From contig CAJPQU010000027.1 in the NCBI GenBank assembly GCA_905372875.1, forward strand, positions 1-16,252: a stretch of 16,252 nt of DNA. The letters run 5' to 3'. Position numbers and translations under genes: made by a program. Under the pieces are notes generated by a model. That model was given only the letters and a program-made list of their open reading frames with translations. It was not told the origin of the DNA and did not search any database. Below are positions 7,911-15,000 of the stretch, piece by piece. The DNA is from an uncultured Schwartzia sp. (GTDB lineage: Bacteria > Bacillota > Negativicutes > Selenomonadales > Selenomonadaceae). Position 1 is the stretch's first letter; every line of letters starts with the position of its first letter.

Positions 7911-8549
7911 TCAGGAGGTCAAAAGTTCGCTTAAGCGATCCATGACGCGGACGTGGGGATACCGGGCCAGCGCAGCGGCGGTGGTCGTTCCTGTGGTCAC
8001 AGCGGCGAAGTCCACGCCCGCTGCTTCAGCTGCCTGGGCGTCTACGAGGCTGTCCCCGGTGTAGAGAACCGTTTCTTTAGGGAGAGAAAAGCGTCGGAGG
8101 GCTTGTAAAATTCCTTCAGGATCGGGCTTGGGGAGGGCGACTTCCCGACAGCCGATGACGAAGTCAATGTACGCGGCTGTGCCGCTTTCGTCGAGCTTTT
8201 CCTGAATGCGGCGGCTGGTTTTAGAAGAAATAATGGCGATTTTCGCCCCGCCTTTCCGCAGCTGGGCCAGCACCTCGGGCACGCCGGGGAAAAAATGCGT
8301 CCCCGGGGTCATGTACCGGTCGGCGTAAGGCTGATAGCGGCGGATGAAGTCCTCGATGGTGGCCTCGTCCTTTGTCCCCAGAAGCCGCCCTACCGCTTCG
8401 GGCATGGGCAGGCCGATGGTGCGCTGAATGGCGAGGGACGGGAGAGGCGGCCGGCCCATTTCCGCCAGGGTGCGGAGAAAACAGCCGACGATTCCTTCCG
8501 TGGAATCCACTAAAGTATAATCGAAATCAAAGAGATAACAGCGGTACAT
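7911..8549 (-). CDS. HAD-superfamily phosphatase, phosphoglycolate phosphatase-like
   Basis: Haloacid dehalogenase-fold hydrolase of 212 residues, probably a small-molecule phosphatase of the Gph/PpaX subgroup. Motif I is DFDYTLVDS (nucleophile Asp8, acid/base Asp10). Motif II is the serine in IISSKT, motif III the lysine in LPKPDP, and motif IV GDSLVDAQAA. An alpha-helical cap (about residues 15-90) lies between motifs I and II, as in subclass I enzymes. The substrate cannot be read from sequence. The start at 8549 has AGGAG at 8560-8556 with 6-nt spacing. It converges on the Crp/Fnr-family gene with only 3 nt between stop codons, and no terminator sits between them. Confidence 0.88.
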   Translation of the reverse strand: MYRCYLFDFDYTLVDSTEGIVGCFLRTLAEMGRPPLPSLAIQRTIGLPMPEAVGRLLGTKDEATIEDFIRRYQPYADRYMTPGTHFFPGVPEVLAQLRKGGAKIAIISSKTSRRIQEKLDESGTAAYIDFVIGCREVALPKPDPEGILQALRRFSLPKETVLYTGDSLVDAQAAEAAGVDFAAVTTGTTTAAALARYPHVRVMDRLSELLTS

Positions 8550-8591
8550 GGATGGCTCCTTACATCGCCCTCGCCGTGCCGGGCGTTATTT

Positions 8592-8615
8592 CCGCCTGTT
8601 TCGGGCGGCTTTTTT
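8592..8615 (+). terminator. Intrinsic terminator, plus strand
   Basis: CCGCCTG (8592-8598) pairs with CGGGCGG (8602-8608, one G-U) around a TTT loop, followed by C and T6 (8610-8615). The nearest upstream plus-strand genes are the flavoprotein-Crp pair, so their transcript would cross the whole HAD gene antisense before ending here. Confidence 0.75.
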
Positions 8616-8732
8616 ACATTCGCGGCGGTATCCTCGGATTCCTGCCGGTTTTCAGCAAAATGTGATTTACTGAGATGCAAGCCGCTGGGAGCAGTTTCTT
8701 TTCTTTTAGCCCAATTATGTGCGTCGTGGGTA

Positions 8733-8761
8733 TTGGATATTGTCGGATAACCCGTTATAAT
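8733..8761 (+). promoter_or_regulatory. Promoter of the barrel-sandwich/S55 protease unit
   Basis: TTGGAT (8733-8738), a 17-nt spacer and a consensus TATAAT (8756-8761), about 60 nt before the first gene of the pair. Nothing else coding was seen between the terminator at 8615 and this promoter. Confidence 0.7.
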
Positions 8762-8821
8762 GGTAAGAAGAAACAGCGGTAAAATCGTTAGATGACCGTC
8801 GACATAAGGAACGGTGAGAAT

Positions 8822-9121
8822 GTGGGAAAGATCCTGTGGGGCATAGGGCTCCTTCTTCTGCTCTTCGGCGGCTGGCAGATGCTCCCGCCGCCGACGGTGA
8901 ACGTGACGGCGGCCTTGAACGGCGATGTCACTTGGGCCGCAGAGCCGGGGGCTGAGGTCATGGAGGGCAGTGAAGTCGTCCGAGTGTCGGCCTTAGCCGG
9001 GGGGGAAGCGGTGGCCGCCCGGGCGAAGGCGGCGGGCATCCTGCGGGAGGTCTTCGTTCGCCCCGGGGACAGGATCGTTTCCGGGCGCGTGGTGGCCCGC
9101 TTGGAGAAAAAAACGCGTTGA
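8822..9121 (+). CDS. Small membrane-anchored barrel-sandwich (HlyD/lipoyl-like) protein
   Basis: Unassigned small protein. From the GTG at 8822 it has 99 residues: a single hydrophobic segment at the N-terminus (ILWGIGLLLLLFGGW) and then about 75 residues resembling a biotinyl/lipoyl or HlyD barrel-sandwich fold, with the paired turns PGAEVMEGSEVVRV and VRPGDRIVSGRVVARL. The usual biotin/lipoate lysine motif is missing (AAGIL at the hairpin), so it is probably not a cofactor carrier and more like a miniature membrane-fusion-protein domain facing the cell exterior or periplasm. The start is unclear: GTG 8822 has AAGGA 11 nt upstream, while an in-frame ATG at 8792 has no good ribosome binding site. 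It is 44 nt ahead of the S55 protease gene and likely cotranscribed. Confidence 0.7.
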   Translation: MGKILWGIGLLLLLFGGWQMLPPPTVNVTAALNGDVTWAAEPGAEVMEGSEVVRVSALAGGEAVAARAKAAGILREVFVRPGDRIVSGRVVARLEKKTR

Positions 9122-9165
9122 CAAAACGCCGTCCTTAGGGAATTTTGGTAATGAGGTGAGAATTT

Positions 9166-11253
9166 TTGTATCGATTCATGAAACGTATCGCGAAACGTAT
9201 TCTGGCGGCGATGACGGCCGCGGCGGCCCTGTCTTTCGGCAATCCAGTCCTGGCGGCCATGCCGGATATTCTGCCCCTGTCGGAAGTGGCGGAAGGTATG
9301 GAGGGGACGCTCTATACGGTGGTGGACTCTACCGGCGACATTGTGAGCTTTGATGCCGAAATATTGGGCGTCTATCGCACCGACGGCAGTTCCCTGCCCT
9401 ACATCATCGCCCGCAGCGAGGGGGCTTTTGCCGATACCGACGGCGGCCTTTTGCAGGGCATGAGCGGCAGCCCGGTTTACGTGGACGGACGGCTTATCGG
9501 TGCGGCCTCCGCTACCCTCAGCAACATGAATCCGCATACCTTTTTAATCACCCCCATCGAATACATGCTCCCCCTTTGGGATATGCCCGATGCGAAGAAT
9601 CAGCAGCGGCGCGCTGTTATTGATATCAAGAAAGCGGCGGAAGAGCGGGCGCAGAGGGCGGCACAAAAAGAGAAAGAGGAAGCAAAGGAGGCCGGAAAGA
9701 CGGGAGAAGCTGTCGGCTTCGGCTTTGGTAGCGGCCCCGCCGAGGACAAACCAGCGGAGAAGATCGACCTTTTGGACGCGGCTCGGCCGAAAGCGGAGGA
9801 AGGAAAAGACGCGGCGGAGAAGGAACAGGAACCGCCTGCGGCGCAGGAAGATCCCGCGGCCACGGATCGTAATGCCCAGGAGAGCAGCGAAAAACAGACG
9901 TCTCCGTCTCTCGATCTCGACCTTAAATCCGCCGTCTTTGTCAGTGGTTTTGACAAGGAAGCCCAGGCTCTCCTGCAAAAGAAGCTGGATCCTATGGGCC
10001 TGCGTGTCGTCGCGACGGCGGGCCTCGGCGGCAGCGGCAGCTATTCCACCGCTTACGATGCCCAGCTGGAGCCGGGGGCAGCGGTGGGGGCGGCGTTGGC
10101 CTATGGAGATTTCGCCATCACGGCCATCGGGACGGTGACCGCTGTGGACGATAAGCGTATCCTGGCCTTTGGACATGAATTCTTACATCGGGGCAACGTG
10201 AATTATTTCATGACCGATGCTCAGATCCTGGCCATGGTAAACGGCGTCAGCGACGGCCAGAAGTTAGGGATCGGCACCCAGGTTATCGGCCGCTTCAGTC
10301 AGGATCGGGAGGCCGGTATCGCCGGCACCCTCGGGGTCTTTCCTATGGTGGTGCCCCTGCGGGTCACGGTGACGGATAAGACCCTCCAAAGAGAGCGCCT
10401 CTACGCCTCTTCCATTGCCTATGACGAAGATTTTTTGCCCACCTTCACGGCGGTGGCGTCTTATTCAGCCCTGGGGCACACTATGGATCATAAAAGCCAA
10501 GGCACGGTGAAGGTACATTTTGCCGTTCGTACCAATGCCGTTACAGACGGGCGGATCGAGCGGACGAATATGTATTACGCGGCCAATGACGTAGGGCAGA
10601 TTGCCTTCGGCGAGCTGGCTCAGGCTATGAACCTCATCTGCGCTGATACGGAGCGTGAGGCCGACGTCTACGATGTCAAGGTGCAGGTCGAGGCGGAAAC
10701 GGCCCGGCGCACGGCATCGCTTCTCACGGCAGTTCCCGAGAAAGTGGAAGTCAAGCCGGGAGAAACGGTGAAATTCAAGATCACGCTGAAACCCTACCGA
10801 GCGGACAAATTCACCCTGGACGTTCCCTTTACGGTGCCGGACAGTCAGCCGGAGGGGACGATGCACTTGGAAGTTCACGGGGGCGGCCTGGCCCTTGTAG
10901 AACAGCTGTTGGCGGCGCTTCAGACGGCTAATGACGCACCGCCTGCGGTGTCCGACGAAGATCGGGCTATGACTACGGAAAACCGGCTGCGGGATTTAGT
11001 GGAAACTCCCGCCAATAACGATATTGTCATTGAGCCGGGGGGCGGCCCCGTCCCCACGGAAGAGGAGCAGGAAAAAGCCATCCGCGAGGCGATCCGCCGC
11101 CAGGAAGAAAAGGAAGCCGCTGCGTCGGAAGCGGGGGCCTTGGGTAAACCTTCGGATAAAGAAGTCAAACCCCCTCGCACCGTATTTCCCACGGACTACG
11201 TCATCGATAACCACATCTCCGCCGCTTTGGAGATTAGTAAAAAAGCGAAATAG
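9166..11253 (+). CDS. Secreted S55 (SpoIVB-type) peptidase-domain protein
   Basis: Exported protein of 695 residues with a serine-protease domain of family S55. A signal peptide (KRIAKR, hydrophobic stretch, cleavage near PVLA) is followed by the PDILPLSEVAEGMEGTLYTV opening typical of S55 proteins. GMSGSP (98-103) holds the likely nucleophile Ser100 and precedes GRLIGA. A charged, low-complexity Lys/Glu/Ala insert covers about 146-250. Then FGHEF (His337) and the rest of the core follow, with a beta-rich Ig-like segment near 526-575 and an Ala/Glu-rich tail. In SpoIVB the His precedes the Ser; here the order is reversed, as I recall for non-sporulation S55 proteins. The TTG start at 9166 is chosen because GAGGTGA ends 6 nt before it; ATG 9178 would be 18 nt away. 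Confidence 0.82.
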   Translation: MYRFMKRIAKRILAAMTAAAALSFGNPVLAAMPDILPLSEVAEGMEGTLYTVVDSTGDIVSFDAEILGVYRTDGSSLPYIIARSEGAFADTDGGLLQGMSGSPVYVDGRLIGAASATLSNMNPHTFLITPIEYMLPLWDMPDAKNQQRRAVIDIKKAAEERAQRAAQKEKEEAKEAGKTGEAVGFGFGSGPAEDKPAEKIDLLDAARPKAEEGKDAAEKEQEPPAAQEDPAATDRNAQESSEKQTSPSLDLDLKSAVFVSGFDKEAQALLQKKLDPMGLRVVATAGLGGSGSYSTAYDAQLEPGAAVGAALAYGDFAITAIGTVTAVDDKRILAFGHEFLHRGNVNYFMTDAQILAMVNGVSDGQKLGIGTQVIGRFSQDREAGIAGTLGVFPMVVPLRVTVTDKTLQRERLYASSIAYDEDFLPTFTAVASYSALGHTMDHKSQGTVKVHFAVRTNAVTDGRIERTNMYYAANDVGQIAFGELAQAMNLICADTEREADVYDVKVQVEAETARRTASLLTAVPEKVEVKPGETVKFKITLKPYRADKFTLDVPFTVPDSQPEGTMHLEVHGGGLALVEQLLAALQTANDAPPAVSDEDRAMTTENRLRDLVETPANNDIVIEPGGGPVPTEEEQEKAIREAIRRQEEKEAAASEAGALGKPSDKEVKPPRTVFPTDYVIDNHISAALEISKKAK

Positions 11254-11267
11254 AGGACATTAGTACT

Positions 11268-11304
11268 AAAACGGCTCTTCACTTTTTTGGAAGAGCCGTT
11301 TTTT
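11268..11304 (+). terminator. Intrinsic terminator after the S55 protease gene
   Basis: A 13-bp perfect stem (11268-11280 with 11290-11302) around the loop ACTTTTTTG, ending in T6. It isolates the protease unit from the riboswitch-led unit. Confidence 0.92.
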
Positions 11305-11530
11305 GTATGAAAAAAATCAATAATGTTGATATTGCTTTGGTGAATCAAACATAGATATATCCTCGATGACAATTCATAAAAAGGGACTTAGTCCTATAGA
11401 AATGTCCCAAAGGAATGATAAAATATTCGTAAGTAATTCGTTTTGGATGGGTGTATCTTTCGGCGCGCATAAAGATTTTACAGCGAAGGACAATCACCAA
11501 AGATGACATGTGAAAACTGTATATGCTGAG
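11305..11530. other. AT-rich gene-free spacer before the riboswitch
   Basis: No gene with coding character was seen. The promoter for the riboswitch transcript should lie here. Candidates are weak: TAAAAT near 11418 with a poor -35, or TAAAGAT near 11469. A small inverted repeat, GGGAC...GTCCC, occurs near 11382-11407. Confidence 0.35.
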
Positions 11531-11667
11531 AAACAGCCTTCGGGCTGAAGGCGGGGAATTCGGTGGGAATCCGAAGCTGTCCCGCAACTGTATGGGGAGT
11601 CGGGTCATGGTAAGTCTTTCACAGAGAGATGACCGGGCGATGAACTGAGTCAGAGTGCCGCCTGTTT
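11531..11667 (+). ncRNA. Cobalamin (vitamin B12) riboswitch aptamer
   Basis: The conserved core is plain. GGTGGGAATCCG (11562-11573) is followed by GCTGTCCCGCAACTGTAT (11576-11593), a variable stem region, and a B12-box-like AGTCAGAGTGCCGCC (11648-11662). AAACAG at 11531-11536 pairs with CTGTTT at 11662-11667 as the closing helix. Such aptamers normally repress cobalamin synthesis or uptake genes, or B12-independent isoenzymes, when cobalamin binds. The next long gene on this strand is a surface protein, not a known B12 gene. Confidence 0.93.
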
Positions 11668-11680
11668 TCTCTCATTTTAA

Positions 11681-11874
11681 CTAACTTGCGAGGCATAGGT
11701 TAGATGCGTAGAAACCGGCGTGTGGAAAATTCTGCCGCCAAGACCCGCGTGATGGGGGGTTCTATGTGTTTATCATTCATGCCTCGCTTTTTTAGCGGTT
11801 CGAGTCTTGGCAAGAGTTCTCGCCAAGATCAGTCTTGCCGTGTAAAAAAGAGAGGCATTTATTTTTTAGCGAGG
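11681..11874 (+). promoter_or_regulatory. Putative expression platform or second structured RNA in the leader
   Basis: A 7-bp hairpin (CTAACTT 11681-11687 with AGGTTAG 11697-11703, one G-U) displays the loop GCGAGGCAT (11688-11696). That loop is exactly complementary to ATGCCTCGC (11779-11787), which is followed at once by T6. The same segment can instead pair with GAGGCAT (11852-11858, followed by TTATTTTTT) or in part with GCGAGG (11869-11874). A second family of words behaves alike: GCCAAGAC (11737-11744) or GCCAAGA (11822-11828) can each pair with TCTTGGC (11805-11811). Two U-run-associated, mutually exclusive folds fit a terminator/antiterminator switch. The folding is read by eye only. 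Confidence 0.5.
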
Positions 11875-11893
11875 AGCAAGAGGGGATTTCTTC

Positions 11894-11997
11894 AGGAGGA
11901 CATCAGTAAAATGTAAATTATGACGCACCGCATATTGTTTGATAGGGCCGGATGGATCTTACACTATATGGCGGTTAAACGTTATAGAGGTACGTGA
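11894..11997 (+). other. Strong RBS before an ATG-TAA start-stop and a 25-codon frame
   Basis: AGGAGGA (11894-11900) is the best ribosome binding site in the leader. Ten nt later is ATG (11911) immediately followed by TAA. In the same frame an ATG at 11920 opens 25 codons ending with TGA at 11995-11997 (MTHRILFDRAGWILHYM...). It may be a leader peptide/start-stop regulatory element, or the remains of a lost gene that the riboswitch once controlled. No function is claimed. Confidence 0.35.
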
Positions 11998-12026
11998 TGT
12001 GTTTTTAGAGAAGGGATGGAGCAACG

Positions 12027-15000
12027 ATGAGAAGTCATTTTAATGGCCGGCACCGCAGCCGATTGACCCTGTTGGTATTGGGGGGGCTGTTCTACAGCTC
12101 TGTAGCCAGCGCCGCTAATTTAGTATCGACAATCCCCTCGGATTATGGGAACAGCGAGATGGGCACCGTGACTGGTTCCCGGGTGACGACGCAGGTGGAT
12201 GCCGATCCCCAGGTCGGCGTGCTGAAAAACCTCAATCGCGATCCCGCATCCTTTGGCTTCCATCAGAAGGGCAGGAGCATGCTCCTGCTGCGTCAATATA
12301 CCTATAGCACGACGGAACTGGAAGGGACGAAGCTCATCGATCCAAATTCTGCCGGTGCGGCGGCGAGCATGGCGAGCGGGAAGACGACGGCTGTACCGAA
12401 TATGCATGCGGCGGCGGCCAGCGATGAATATATTTATATGACGGGCTACGATCTCGGACAGATCGGCGTCGTACACCAAAGCGGCAACCGATTGATGGAA
12501 AACAAAACAGCCGTCGTCAACCTCAAGAATGACATCAAGCAGTACTGCGGCTATAATTTCACCGAGACGTTTGAGAACCTCGATGAAGATGAACACGGCG
12601 TGACAGGTAAAACCTACACGGGCGATCCGGCGAAAGCGGTGGTGCACGGTGAGGCGCTGCTCGTCGAGGGGCGCAGGCTCTATGTGGCGGCGTCCGTCAA
12701 TCCATTGGGCGGCTATGATCCCTACGATGACGGCTTTCTGATGCAGTACGACATCCAGGACGACGGCAGCCTGAAATTTGGCAGCTACACGCGCATCAGC
12801 CGCAACATCGATCAGGGCAGGCTCAATAAGTTCAACGACCATATCCTTATTTCCTGCATCGGCGGCTATCAGCACTATAACGGGACGGGAAATACCCACT
12901 ATACGGCGCTCAATATCGCTAAGATCGATCAGAATACGGGGCGCATCCTGGGCACGGAGCAGCGCTGTGCTTCTATTCCAGAGCATGTCAAGGGAACCGG
13001 CGAGGATATGCGCGATCTGAAGATCCTGCCGAACGGCACCGCCTACGTCATGACGTACAACCTCAGCCCAAGCGGCAGTCAGATCAATGCGCATGTCTAC
13101 CAGACGACCATGTCCAATCTGATGTCGGAACATCCCGACGATTGGACGGAGATTGCCGTTGCGCACGAACAGGAGGGATGGTTCGGCAAGCTCAACGCCG
13201 AATACTATACGAAGCGTCTCTGGCTCGAACTCGGCGATACCCTGCAGGCCTATACGGACGGCGATGATGCGGCGAAACATATATGGCAGGCGAAGGATTT
13301 CTCCGAGAACAAGGCATTCAGCCGCTTCAACAAGATTACGATGATCGAGCCGGACTGGGTCTACGGCAATACGGCATCCGTCGTCATGACGCTGCCGGCG
13401 GAACTGGGCGGAACGACGACCGCAGCGGCACTCAATGAGAATGCCGTCTGGAAAGACAATGCCGTATACACCGATACGGTCACGACGCGGCAGAGCTGGG
13501 ACGGCGATACCGTTGTCAGCATCGGAAAAGATAAGCTCGGCGACAAGTCGACGAATGTGCTTGCGGCTATTTCGGCAACAGGCGGCAAACGTCTTAATAT
13601 CAGTGCGAAGAACAATCTCCTGCAGCTGCAGGTGGAAAACACCGTGGGAAATCCGACGGGAATCTATGCCAGGGGAACGGATCTCACGGTAAGTGCGGCG
13701 AAGGGCATCAATATCCTCACGCGAGGGCTTGACGGCGGCAATACTTTGACGAATGCCGTTCAGCTTGATGCGATGAAAGACAAGGCGGCGCAGCTTACCA
13801 TTAACGGGCCGCTCAGTATCTCGATGACAGGCGGTCTTGGCGGCAACGGCGTCGCGATCCAAAAGAGCGACCGCCAGGGCGAAAAATCTTATGAAGCGAG
13901 CGTCGCTTCGGGGATTCGCATCAACGGCAATCTGAAGATCGCCGGCGCACATACCAACGAGTGGGGCATTCCGCTTAATCGTGAGAATGTATTCTCGCGC
14001 TTCAACAATGCAGGCATTCTGACGCAGGTCGAAAAGAGTAATGTGACCGTAAACGGCGATGTGGATATGACCGTCTATGGCAATGGCGTGACGACGAATG
14101 CGAAGGACAGCAGCGTACGCATCGCAGGCGGCGGCTCCATCCAGGTGCCTGCCGCTATGAAGTACAGCTATTATGCGCTTGCCGCCTATCAGGGCGCGAT
14201 TTCCATGAATATGGGAGATGACGGGACGAAGCCCGGCAACGGCAAAAAAATAAATGAGATCGCTGACGTAAAGCTCGACGGCGATCTGTTTGCGCTGCCC
14301 ACAGGCAGGCTCGATGTCGCCCTCATGACAGACAAGTCCTATTTGCACGGCCTCGTTGACAACGGCGGCACGGCGAATCTCTACCTGCAGAACGGCGCGC
14401 AGTGGCTCAACGAAGGCCGAAATGCGCGCTATTATCAGGATGACGAGGATATGGGTGCCGGCACGATGGCGGCGGTCAAGACTCGAGCCGGCGGTACGGT
14501 CGGGAAGTTTTATAATGCGCAGAGCCGTGTCACAAACTTCGTCGGCGGTGCAACGGAAGCGCAGCGCGGCATCATCTATCAGAAGAGCATCAATCCGCTT
14601 ATGATTGAAAACTACAGCGGCCATACGGCGGCAGTCTATACCCATGACGCAGCTGCACCGACGTCCTTCAGGGGCGGCGATATCGTCATCAACAAGGCGA
14701 CGGGGACGGAGAATGTCTTTACCCTCTTTACCGACGGCGCCGGCGTAACGACAGGCAATCAGAGCGCGGTGCTCAACGCGCTTGCCAATAAGCTGACCTA
14801 TAAGAGCTTCGCCGAGAACAAACTTTTGGGCAAGCTCTCGATTGGCGAGAGCCTGACGACGTCATCCATCAGCGGTCAAATCACCTTCGGCAACGAGAAG
14901 GGAAGCTATACGGGCGGCACGACGCCTCCGCCCCCGCCGATCGGGGAGCAGACGAAGACGGAGTTCACCTCGCAGCTCACGCAGAAGGAAGTTGCCGAGT

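Noticed and set aside
11345..11608. Minus-strand 87-codon frame overlapping the riboswitch
   Set aside because: It runs through the conserved cobalamin aptamer, has no recognisable domain, and low coding character.
11688..11787. MITE-like element with GCGAGGCAT terminal inverted repeats
   Set aside because: No clear target-site duplication and the repeats continue as further partial copies at 11852 and 11869, which fits RNA switching better than a mobile element. Not fully excluded.
11704..11916. Plus-strand 70-codon frame in the riboswitch leader
   Set aside because: No ribosome binding site before its ATG, Arg/Ser-rich random-looking product, and it spans the complementary RNA words and U-run that suggest RNA structure instead.
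12120..14645. Minus-strand open frame of 841 codons opposite the surface protein
   Set aside because: Its codons align exactly with the sense codons, so it stays open simply because the sense gene lacks TTA, CTA and TCA. The translated product has the Arg/Ile/Ala-heavy look of antisense translation, and no ribosome binding site or domain was recognised. The sense frame has a signal peptide and repeats.
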